From contig JASKMD010000004.1 of assembly GCA_030144725.1 (NCBI GenBank), positions 434,001 through 498,000 on the forward strand: DNA of 64,000 bases. The letters are read 5' to 3'. The stretch comes from Haematococcus lacustris. Taxonomy: Eukaryota > Chlorophyta > Chlorophyceae > Chlamydomonadales > Haematococcaceae. Positions 43,658 through 54,120 of the stretch are shown here, one piece after another (the stretch's first letter is position 1; each line of letters begins with the position of its first letter). Made by a program: the position numbers and the translations under genes. A model generated the notes under the pieces. That model searched no databases, had not been told where the DNA came from, and saw only the letters and a list, made by a program, of their open reading frames with translations.

Positions 43658-46600
43658 TCATGTGGAAGACATGCGCAAGAAGCTGGAAATCTTGGCCTGA
43701 CCACTGCCGCCCGCACCTCCCCCTGCAGCGCCCGGCTTCATCTTTTTAGCAGCTGGCTGGCTGGCTACGTGCGGCGGCAAGTGCTGCAGGATGCGAACAG
43801 TGCCACCCATGCCATTAGGCCCTTGCCTAATCAGGCTCCCGCTTTGGTAACCTGAGGCTCCAGCCTGCAGGCACAGCAGGCACAGCATGCAGCAGGCGCA
43901 GCTGGCAAGGCATGTGCTTCATCAAGCCCTGGTCGCAAGCAACGTGGCAGTGAGATGCTGACAGCACAGTGGCCTCACACAGGTCACACTACAAGACAGC
44001 ACTCCCAATGAGGCTCACGAGGCGGGTAACTACACTGTGTAATCTTAGTGTGAACGAACAAACAAATGTGTGAATGGGCTCGCTAGGGAAACATAGCATT
44101 TGCCCACTGCCCCCTGCTGCCCTGCCTCCCCTGCTGCTGTCCAGCTGCCCCGCCTGCCCTGTTGCCTGTCTGACCTGCTGCCCAGGTCCACGCATGAAGG
44201 AACGGGGCGCGGCCTGGGCCCCCGCTCCCATGCCGGCAGAAACTGCCACCACGCCACACAGCTCATCACCACCCAGAGGGCTGTTGCCGGCGGCTGAGGA
44301 CCAGCGCTTCACACAGCACAACAGGAGCAGGAAGGGGGGATGAGGCCCATGGCAGGAAGCAGCATAAGGCCCATGGCCATGCCAGACATGTTACTTCCAA
44401 GCCACGCAGGAGTGAGAGTAGGAGGTTAAGGTGTGAGACTGTGAATGAGGCCCAGCCAGCACAGCAAGCACAGTCAGGCAAGGTGTGGGGTGGTGGCACT
44501 CAAGGCGCCCGACAGCGTGCATTGGCTCAACCCCTCCCTCCCTCCCCTCCCTTACCTGCCACTGCCCTACCTTCCCTCCTTCTTCATCCCCTGCCACTGT
44601 GCTACCCTCCCTTCCCTCCCTTCCCTCCCTTCTTCTCCCTCCCCTGCCACTACCTCCCTACCTTCCCTTCCCCTCCCTTTCAGCAACCTGCCTACCTCAT
44701 CGCTGCAGGCCCCTGCTCTCCTGGACCCCTCAGTGGACACCCGGCCCAGCAGGGAGTTGGGCTGCAGCCCTGACCCGGCGGCTGTGCCCCGCTTGCCCAG
44801 CACCCCAGCCTGGGTGCCTGCACCCTGGCCAGGCCTGCGGCCCCCCTGCTGCAGTCCAGGAGGGGGTGGCTGACCTGGGGTGTTGCCTGCTTGCTGCCCT
44901 GCTGCTGCAGCAGGAGCAGCCGTGCGGAACAGCCCCATGCTGCCAGGGATCTGAGGAGGAAGGTCATCCCAGCAATCAGACTCGAGCTCTACCACGTCCT
45001 CTTCCGCCGCCGCTTCCTGCTGCTGGCCTGAGCCCTGAAGCGTGCCTAACTTGCCTGCTGCTGCTGCTGCTGCTGTGTCAGCCAGGGGGGAGGAGGTGTG
45101 CCCCTGGGCCTGTCCCCTGCCCCCTGCTGAGACTGATGCCGGGGGGGTGGGCAGGGGGGTGAGGGAGACGGGTGGGGTGCCTTGGCTGTTGGCGACAGCA
45201 GGGTCGGCTTGCCTGTGCTGCAGCATCACCTCTTGAAGCCGACCCTGAGGGCATGAGAAGCGGTATAACCACCATCATCCTTGGCAGCGCCAGCAGCAGC
45301 AGCAGCAGCAGAGGCAGCAGCAGTGGGGTGAAGGAGGGAGGGCGAGGCAAGACATGACAGAAGCTGTGACACACTTGTGCAACCCATATGCACACAGCAT
45401 CACCACCACATGGTGCTTGCCAGTGTGCTACACTGCCAGCGTGGCTGGAACGCAAGAAGAGAAGAAGGCGACTCCAGTGGAGCCAGCATGCTATAAGGGA
45501 GGAGCTGAAGCCTGCAGTGCGGAGCCAGCGTGCCATAAGGGAAGCCTGGAGTGCGGCCTGCTCCCACTGCGACGCAGGGAGTCAGAGCCTCACCCGGTCA
45601 TGCTGAAAGGTTCGCTGAATGTGGGGCACGCCATGCCTCATGGGCTGTGGCACATGCCTAAAACTGTAGGCCAGCCAAGCCACTGGCACGGATGAGCCAG
45701 GACCTGGCACGCCCAGGCAGACTCAACCTGGCACGCCCATGCTGGCTCCCATGCTGAGCCCCAAGCATGCTGAGCCTCATGCTGACCATGGGTAGAGCAC
45801 AAGACGAGGGAGGGCGGAGGCAGGACGGCGAATGAGCTCACAAAGTTGCACCACCCATGCTGACTCCCATGCGGCATGTTGCGTGCTGTGGTGCATGCAG
45901 CCTGTGACGTGTGACCTGCCAGCTGCCCTCACCTCCATAGCGGTCAGCTCCAAGCGGCACCGGTCATTCTCCTGCCTCAGCCTGACCTGCTCCTGCTCAG
46001 CCGCCCGCTTCATGTCGGCAGCAGCGCTCTTCAGCACTTGCAGCTCCTGCAAGCACAGGGCAGAGCTGGTGCCCTCCTTCAAGCCCAGCTGCTACACAGT
46101 CACACACAGCAGCCCAGGCAGAGCAGCCCAGGCAGAGCAGCCCAGGCAGAGCAGCCCAGGCAGAGCAGCCCAGGCAGAGCAGCTGCAATGTCATGATGAC
46201 CACACCGTACTGGCCAACCTCCAGCATGTTCCAGTGCTATGAGCATTTAAATTGCCGGTGCCCATGCTGCTGGTGGCTGCACCCATCTCCCCAGAGCCCA
46301 TGCCTTACATACCCTTGCCCTCATACTGGACTACGTCGCACTGGGCCCCTGGTGATGCCACCCCGCTGCCTCCCACTCAGCTGTCAGGACCCACCTCCTG
46401 CAGCCTCTCTTCTCTAACATCAGCCCCAGCCCCAAAGCCCATGCCTAGTGTCTTGGACCTACCACCCTCGCTCCCTGCTCCCCTCCCCTGCATCCGCTCT
46501 CCCCTCCCCTCCCTCGCCCCCGGCTCACCCCTCCCCTCCCTCACCCCCGCTCGCCCCTCCCCTCCCTTGCTCCCTCCCTCCCCTCTACCCCCCTCACCTC

Positions 46601-49469
46601 CTGGTGCCGCCTTCTAAGCGCCTCAGAGCGCTGCTGCACCGCCTGCACCTCCCTGGTGCGCTCCACCAGCAGCTCGGCCAGGGCCGACTCCTGGACAGCA
46701 ACACCACCATATCCACCACGTCTACCAGCAGCAGCTGCAGCACTGCAGATCCTGAGCCAACAACAGCAGTGCTAGATGCAAGCCAGCAGCAGCATTGCCA
46801 GATGCTAGCCAGCAGCATCAGCAGCAATTCCAACTCTGAGCTAGCAACTGCGGTGCAAGGGCTGAGCCAGGAGCGGCAGTGCCAGTACCGAAAAAAGGTT
46901 TAAGCACCATTTTGAACTTGAGGTGCAGGGTTCAAACCCTGTCAACCCCAACAATCATCATGGGTAGCAGGTGGGCTTACTCAGCCCCAAAGCAGGCCTT
47001 GCCCTTTGGTGGTGATGCGGGGCATGAGCCAGGCCTGCCTACAGCTAGCATGGTGCTTGGCAGTCAGGCTGGCCTAGGCTGCAGATTGCTCTCTCACCGC
47101 CAGGCCGTCCAGCACCTCCTCCCCTGCTTGGGTGCACAGCAGGCGCTGAATGTCCTTACGCGACATTTGGGGGTTGATGCGTACCTGAGGGCAGCAGCAG
47201 CATCAGGAGCAGCAGCAGCAGCACCATCAGAAGCTGCAGCAGCAGCAGCAAGGGTTGCCGCAGAGGTCAGGGCAGGAGGTTAGGCTGCTCATGTCGGGGG
47301 TGGCTGCAGTAGTGAAGCGCAGCAGCAGTGGGATCTGAGGGTCGCTCCATCCAGGGTAGGTGGTGGGAGTAGGCCATGCTATAGGCATAAGCTCCCTCCC
47401 TGAATGGATGGAGCTTAGCTAGAGTCTTCTTCGTCTTCTCTGAGGGCTGCGCAGCTCAAGCCCTGACATCAGCTCTGCGTGTCGCCTGCCTCGCTCCCAC
47501 CTGCTGCTGGTTCAGCTTGAACTGCATGCTGCGCAAGCTTGTCTCCAGCTTGGACATCCGCCCTTGCAGCTCGCTCTGCAGTGCCACATACGTCACAGTC
47601 TCTCACAAGGTGGTCGCATGAGCCCCACTCCAGGCATTGTGGCACCAGACATTCACACGCACTTGCGGTGTCACACCATTTTATTGTTCTCACACCATTC
47701 ACACTATTCATAGCAAAGTAGTAAACAGGGCTGTACTACATGGATGCGCTGGTGTTGATGGGGTTGATGACCGCAGGGCGCAGGCCAGGAGGCATGCAGG
47801 GGTTGCAGCACCTCCCTTGCACCATCACCCTCGTACTGAACCTCAGCCAGGGCAACCCTTGGGGTTTAGGGTTAGGGGATGGTGGGTGGGGTAGGGGTTG
47901 AGGACTGGGGCTGGGGTCAGGGATCAGGGCTAACCCTAACCCTCTCAGTCCCTCACCCTGATCCATGAGCTAGGTCAAAGCTGCACCCCTGCCTGCACCC
48001 CTGCCCGCACCCCTGCCAGACGGACCCTCTGCCAGACGGACTCTCTGCCTGACTGAGTCTTATTCGTGGAGGTGTCTGCCACTACCTTTTCCTTGGACAG
48101 CTGCTGCACGCTGTTGACGTGCTGCTTGCGCTCCTGGGCCAGCTCCGTCTGCACCTGGCCCAGCTCAGCCGTGAGCTTCTGGATGCTGCAGCAGCACAGC
48201 CAGCAGCCGCAGCCAGGCCAGGTGACCAGGCGGGAGGCAGAAGGGGCTACAGCAGACTGCTGCCTGCTGGACTACCAGGCTGGCAGCACTGCCACTGCTA
48301 CTAAGCTGGCAGCACTGCCACTGCTACTAAGCTGGCAGCACTGCTACTGTCACTGCTACTAAGCTGACAGCACTGCCACTCAACTGCTAAGTGCAGGGTT
48401 ACACCAAGGCTGTGGTGCAAGGGGTGGGTTCCCTCCACAAAGCACCTGGCATCACTATCAACACCACCAGTAGTACCAGCACCATGGTGTCACAGCATCT
48501 GGTCGTTTGCATTGCTGACCTCGGCCAGCTGGCCTCACATCCTGGCATGGCACTAGGCCCACAGCATAGCGACGCATGCACCATGCCATGGGCTGGCAGC
48601 TGCTGTGTTTGATACAGGTTGGGCGGGGAGTGTTCCAGGCCATGGCCAGTATGACCCATGCGCACAGAGAATGGTTTCCCTTCACCCCTCCCCAGCTTCT
48701 GAATGGCTGCTCGCACACAAACTCCTTCACCCACTCCCTAAACTTACGTGCCTTGCAGCACTGCCAGCTGCAGCACCGCCTCCGACTTGTCTGCCCGGTA
48801 CTTGGCCACCTTGGCGTCCTGCTGCTTGCACTGAGCCTCATGGTCTGCTATGCTGCACTGTGCCTTGATCAGGCTCTGCTGCAGCTCCAGCGCATGCGCA
48901 CGCTGCGACAAAAAGTAAACAGCCCCAAACCCAGCCATGCACCCATAACTGGACCACTTGGATAGCTTATAGCCAGAGTCCACAGCGGCAGCTGCTTGAG
49001 AGTGGCATCAAGGGGCGTAAGGAGCATGTCGACTTGGACAGCAGGTATGTGATGTCAAGTTTGTGGCTTGTACCTCTCTCCGTAGCAGGTCCCTGAACTT
49101 TTCAATGCGCTCGTCATTTGATGGAGCTTGGCTGCTGGCAAAGAGAGACCCTTGGTCTTGGTTAGTGAGAAATAGCTTGAGCCGTCGTGCTTTTGACTTT
49201 TTCTTCAGTTCAGGAGCAGGCTCCTGCCAGGGGTGTACTGTTTGGGTGGATTACACGAACTGCTGGCATCAAAAGCAGCATTGCCCAGCAGAGGCCGCTG
49301 CATTCACCCTGCAGCTGGGGCAGCAAGGGGCAGTCTTGCCCTCCGCCCATCGCTCCAAGCACTCCTCATGTGCAACATGTCCACAAGCTAATGCGAGCCA
49401 GTCTGCGTCCTTGGGCCCCTCCCCGCAGAAACACTCTGCAACACCAACGTACTCCGCGCTCTGCGCCAT
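43658..49469 (-). CDS. TRAIP: RING-finger / coiled-coil E3 ubiquitin ligase, TRAIP-like
   Basis: TRAIP-type E3 ligases act on stalled replisomes and DNA crosslinks in the nucleus. Eleven phase-matched exons on the complement: 49308-49469, 49074-49223, 48748-48902, 48086-48185, 47501-47575, 47098-47184, 46598-46690, 45933-46046, 44696-45244, 44175-44306 and 43658-43864, about 607 residues. Order: N-terminal RING (residues 13-53, ACGHVAHEECLERW and CCPSC), then long coiled coil (LELQQSLIKAQCSI, IQKLTAELGQVQTELAQERK, MKRAAEQEQVRLRQENDRC), an acidic patch (EEDVVELESDCWDDLP), a GGTVRILQ stretch like the conserved C-terminal TRAIP region, and the end QAKISSFLRM. This end matches a degenerate PCNA-interacting peptide, as in human TRAIP. 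Oddity: the first RING cysteine pair is C-x-C (CFC) rather than C-x2-C. Domain order, and especially the C-terminus, make TRAIP the best call. Confidence 0.8.
46108..46182. repeat. 14-bp tandem repeat (CCCAGGCAGAGCAG) in a TRAIP intron
   Basis: Five near-perfect copies just upstream of the acceptor side of exon 45933-46046. Confidence 0.9.
46912..46950 (+). other. tRNA T-arm / B-box-like sequence
   Basis: Reads GAGGTGCAGGGTTCAAACCC, then TGTCAACCCCA. A five-base T stem (CAGGG/CCTG) closes the TTCAAAC loop. It shares GAGGTGCAGGGTTC with the complement of 36048-36080. No complete tRNA is visible; it lies in a TRAIP intron. Confidence 0.4.
47350..47440 (-). repeat. Dispersed coding-derived repeat, copy C
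   Basis: The complement reads an open frame with KTKKTLAKL, REGAYAYSMAY and SHHLPWMER, matching copies A and B in spacing. Lies in a TRAIP intron. Confidence 0.6.
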
Positions 49470-49839
49470 TTCACACCACGGGGTCTACGCAGGATGCAGC
49501 ATTTGTGCTTACGACATGCCTCTACATCTTGCTTGTGCCAGCAACGGTGCGACCCTGCGTCCACAATGTCCGGTCAAAATTGATACAAAAGTGAGGGCTG
49601 GGACTCGACCAGGCATCCTGCATCTTGCCAGCGTTGCGCGGATCCGATCCAGCATGTCGACAATGACACTGCGCCCCCCCGCTCATCGCCCCGCTGTCCG
49701 CCATGGTCAGAGTCGTTCCCCACATTTGCTGCCGCTCACCTGGCTCGGCGTGCGAGTGTGTAGATGCTTAGCCGACAAGTAGGTATGCCGGCATGGCCCG
49801 CGCAATTCGAGCAGAGCACCTGAGTTGACGGCTCGAGTC
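49470..49839. promoter_or_regulatory. Short divergent promoter region
   Basis: Only about 370 bases separate the TRAIP-like start (complement) from the first ATG of the methyltransferase-like gene. Both promoters must lie here or overlap the 5' UTRs. No TATA box is evident. Confidence 0.45.
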
Positions 49840-52800
49840 ATGACTTCAGCTGTAACCTCTTGCCGCAGGCACACCAGCACGGGGCCCACAGGTCATAGTG
49901 CATCAACGCCTGCATCTGGTGGAGCTGGAGCAGAAGAGGCAGAGAGGTTCAGCCCAGCCCCAGAAAGCCTTCCTACCCTGACACCAGAAGCTTCTGCCCC
50001 GGAGCCTTTACACGTAACTCCAGCCCCATTTGTGACTCCAGCTCTTGATGCGGAGCCAGCTGCCTCAGACGTCAAGGAGCCAGAAGCTGTGGCTGTGCTA
50101 ATAGAGCCAATTGCAGCGCAGGCAGAGGCAGACTCTGAGGGTCATAGTCCCGCAGAGCCATCGCCTGAAGCCGCTGCTGCTCCCCCTGCTGCCCCCCCTG
50201 CTGGCCTACTCCCTCTGAGCTTGTGGCTGCAGTCATAGCTTCCTCTCCTGCTGCTCTGTCCCCGAGCCTAAGCACCGCAGCCCAGGCCGCTGCACCTCCA
50301 GCAGGACCCACAGCTGAGGAGATGGTGACTGCAAGCATCACACCCGTTGCCCCTACCGTGGAGATAGCAGCAGAGCAGGACAAGACAGGGGCTGATGAGG
50401 CTGCAGCTGGCAAGGCAGGGGCTGATGAGGCTGCAGCTGGCAAGGCAGGGGCTGAAGAGGCTGCAGCTGGCAAGGCAGGGGCTGAAGAGGCTGCAGCTGG
50501 CAAGGCAGGGGCAGAAAAGGCAGGGGCTGAAAAGGCAGAGGCTGGGGCTGAAGATGCAGAGGCAGGGGTGGACAAGCCAGGAGCTACAGTGCAGTCACAT
50601 CCCATCAACGTGGATGAGTACTTCGCTGCCGGGGTAAGCAGACAGCTGCCAGGACCTCCCACGCAGGTCAGCCCAGCGCCTGCCAGCCACATCTGGCAGC
50701 AAACACCAGCCAACCCTGGTTGAGGTGCAATGAGCCATGCTGTATAGTAGCAGCAGCATGTCACATTGTCTTGAGCCTGGCATCACACTTATTGATAACA
50801 TGCTGGTCTGAGTTCCCTGCCGCTTGCAGGAGCTGGTGACGGAGCTACAGAGTGGTGTGGGCAGTCGCAAGGAGGGCTGGTTCATTGCACAGGTTGAGCT
50901 GCCCCTCCAGCTGCTGGCCCCTCCCTAACCACACCCCTCCCTCCCGCAATGCTGCAGTCATGCCTGTTGTGGCCACAATGATTGGATGCTGCAGCCATGT
51001 CACCCATCCCCTCTACCTCCCAGCCCCCCTAGCACCTCTAGCCTCTAGCACCCAGCCCCTTCAGCTCATGACAGGCACAGCCTGTGTTGAGGTGGGCCAG
51101 ATGCCACCACCTGTGTAAAGTGGCAGGGTGGCAGCAGGGCAAGCACTTCGCATTGGATTGACCGTCTATGCTGCCAGCCCAGCCCCAGACGCAGCGTCAG
51201 GTGGCTACTTGTGCCATGTAGTTTGGGAGCAAACCGTTTTCATGCTGAGTACCATGTGCTATTGCTGTGAAAGGGCTGGCTGGCAGTGGTGCTGGTGGTG
51301 GTGGGAGCAATGTCATGGGCAGCCCCATCCTCAGGTCCTGGCTGCAGCCCAGCCATCAGCCGGCATAATGACACGCACTTGCGGCTCCCTGCAGCTCCTC
51401 CCTGCAGCTAGGGTACATACTGCATGCCACCAAACACACAGCCTCCTGACGTAGGACCCTGCCCAGCGTGCTCCAACACACCTCCCTCCATGGCCCTCCC
51501 TACCTTAGATGCTGCTGCCTTTGTCCCTGATGACTTGCCACCCCTGCCCTTGCCGCCCTGGCCCTTGCTGCCCCTGCCCTTGCTTCAAGCGCAGTGCTGT
51601 CCTGCCTGTCTTGCTGCCCATGTTCTTGCCTTGAGTGCAGTGCCACCCTGCCTGTCTTGCCCTGTGCAGTTGGGAGTCGTCATTCTGATTGCCACCCAGC
51701 CCTTCAAGCTGCAGGTGAGGCCTGGCTGGCAGGGCCGGCTGCCCACCCACACCAGCAAGCAGGTGTAGGGGTGTAGAGTAAAAGGCAAAGTGCGACCACA
51801 GCCTTAGGATCAGCCCTGCCCACCTCAGTGCTTTTGTTTGCATGTGCAGATCCTGCCTGCCTGCCCTATAGTGCCTGTAGGGGTGCCTGAGAAGTCTGAA
51901 GTGCCTCAGAGTGTGTAGTGCCTTAAGTGCTGGAAGGGAGTGACTGTAGTGCCTGTACTTCCTGTAGTCCCACTGATGAGGGCAGTGCTTCACCAAGGAG
52001 CACTGACAGGGTCAGCAGCTTGTAATGGTGGGCTCATCAGCTGCAGTTGTGCAAGCCTGCCATGCTCTGCCTGGGCTGTCATTCTCATCCTCATCATCCT
52101 CATCATACTGACATTGCATGGCATGACATGGGTCTGTGCCTGCAGGGTTTCCTGGATGTGGCGGGCGTGGTGCTGCTCACTGCAGGCCTGGTGTTCCTGT
52201 AGGTACCCTGCAGCAGCAGCGGCAGTGGCAGCAGCGGAAGCACCAGCACCACCAGCAGGGGCAACACCAGCAGTAGTGGCAGTGGCAGCAATGATGCTAG
52301 CACTGCCACCATTAGCATCACTGGAATCCTATGGCAAGACCAGTGTCTGCGCTGCTGGTGGTATTATAGCTGCATCACTGCATCACCTCCCTCACTGATG
52401 GCATACCTAGCAAGGAGGACTGTCCAGGCACAACCCTGGCATTTACCTTCACATGGGCCACAGCTGCTGCCCCTGCACAGAATGATGATGATGCCGCTGC
52501 AGCTGCTGCTGCTGCCATCGCCACTGCTGTTGCTGCCACCGCCACTGCTGCCACCGCCACTGCTGCTGCTGCTGCTGCCACCGCCACTGCTGCCACCGCC
52601 ACTGCTGCTGCCACTGCTGCTGCTGCCGCCCCCACCACTGCTGCCACCGCCACTGCTGCTGCCGCACAGGGTGTACTCGCTGCTGTCCCTGGGCCGCAAC
52701 CTGTCACCCATGCCAGTGCCCCGAGCCCGTCACACCCTGGTCACATCTGGCATGTACGCCTTTGTACGCCACCCCATGTGAGTCACACGGGAGGGAGGGA

Positions 52801-53923
52801 GGCAGGGAGGTAAGGAGGGAGGGGAGGGAGGGGGAGGGTGCCTGGCGACATGGGGTACTGTTGCAGGCAAAGAGGCGGGACAAGTTGGTCAGCTGCAGTG
52901 GAGTTATCAGCACCACTTAGGTCCCCAGCCCAAGCAATGGAGAGCACCAAGCAGCATCAGGCAGCGTGTTGTGCTCAGAGAAAGATCAGTCCCCAGCTCA
53001 ACCCCCCTAGGCATTCCAGGCAGAGTGAGGCCGCGTCATGAGCCTCGAGGGGCCCCGTACCTGCAGGGGCAGACGCAGTGTGGTCCTTTGCAATTGCTGA
53101 GTCAGCAGCACAACCATCAGAGACCGCCCAGGCAGCACCAGGCAGCGTCAAGTAGAGTCAGGCAGCGCCATGAGCCTGTAGGTGCCACATGTGCGTGTAG
53201 GCAGCATCAAGCAGCATGAGGCAGCGCCATGGGTCTATGGGGCCACCCACCTGCTGCTGGAGCTACAGCCTTACTGTGACAGGGACTGCTGCCACCTGTG
53301 TCCACCGCTGGCATGCACCCAGCTAAGCTGCTGCCTGGGCCTAGCTGCCTCAGCCTGACAACTGGTGTAGGGGTCCCTCCACACTTGCAATGAAGTTGGC
53401 CTTAGCCAGCTTGCAAAGAGGGTCATGTCCTGCAGGCGGGCCGCTGGGCACAACACAGGCTCCCAGCCCCCAGCTGCACTCAGGGTGGGGGTGCGAGGAG
53501 AGGCTGGATGGTTTGTCACTGGACAATGCAACTGATGTCATTGCCCTGCCTCCTGCAGGTATGCTGGCCTGCTCATGTTTTGCATGGGCTTGACTATTCT
53601 CACACGGAGTGAGACACGCATCCTCCTAGTGCTGCTACTGTGGTGGATTTTGGAGCAGAAGGTGCGTCGGCAGCCCGCTTCTTGTTGCTGCTGCTGCTGC
53701 GCTTTCGTGACATGTCCCATGGGTCTCGTTTGGATGAATTAACCAGCAGGAGACGGCCACCGATGGCAGTGAAGCTCAGCGGCTACCTAGTGAGTTGAGA
53801 GACCCCATGGCATGTCTGTTATTGCAGAGCGTGGTCGAGGAGGTCGCTTTGCTGGAGCGGTACCCTGATGAGTACGCTGAGTACAAGGCCCGAGTGAAGA
53901 AGTTCATTCCATACATTTTTTGA
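49840..53923 (+). CDS. Isoprenylcysteine carboxyl methyltransferase-like membrane protein (ICMT/NnrU/PEMT-type fold)
   Basis: Probably a SAM-dependent small-molecule or lipid/prenyl methyltransferase; the substrate is unknown. Exons in phase: 49840-50633, 50830-50892, 51670-51714, 52146-52198, 52670-52777, 53559-53661 and 53828-53923. The N-terminus (MTSAVTSCRRHTSTGPT) looks like an organelle transit peptide, followed by an Ala/Pro/Glu-rich linker with a ten-residue repeat. The membrane part has helices at LGVVILIATQPF, VAGVVLLTAGLVFL and YAGLLMFCMGLTIL. The family signature is SLGRNLSPMPVPRARHTLVTSGMYAFVRHPMYAG (RHPMYAG is the SAM/substrate region), then VVEEVALLERYPDEYAEYK. Exon 1 is open only if a one-base shift at the C7 run near 50185-50191 is assumed, or a short unseen intron. 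The catalytic core is solid; the first exon is uncertain. Confidence 0.78.
50386..50525 (+). repeat. 30-bp in-frame tandem repeat coding AGADEAAAGK
   Basis: About four to five copies of a GCTGATGAGGCTGCAGCTGG-containing unit within exon 1 of the methyltransferase-like gene. They encode a ten-residue Ala/Glu/Lys helix-favouring repeat that degenerates at its 3' end. Confidence 0.85.
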
Positions 53924-54120
53924 TTTGACTAGAGCGTTGACGCCACAATGGCTGTGATGGTATAAAGCGCTAAGGCCGTCAGCCAGTAGGCTAGTTGACC
54001 GCCTCAGCTTGTTGTCATGAGCCCGAGCATGCAGATATTTCCATAAGTCGTACTTGAGGTTGTGCAATTGTGTTGGGCAAGGTCTGTACCAGCAGGTCTT
54101 TTTGTGAGTGCCGGGTGGCG

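Noticed and set aside
49600..49640. Possible tRNA B box on the complement (GGTCGAGTCCC)
   Set aside because: Deviates from the consensus, has no T-stem pairing worth the name and no A box at tRNA distance.
49063..49782. 239-residue plus-strand ORF overlapping the TRAIP-like first exons
   Set aside because: It is the antisense of well-phased RING and coiled-coil exons and shows no family likeness.
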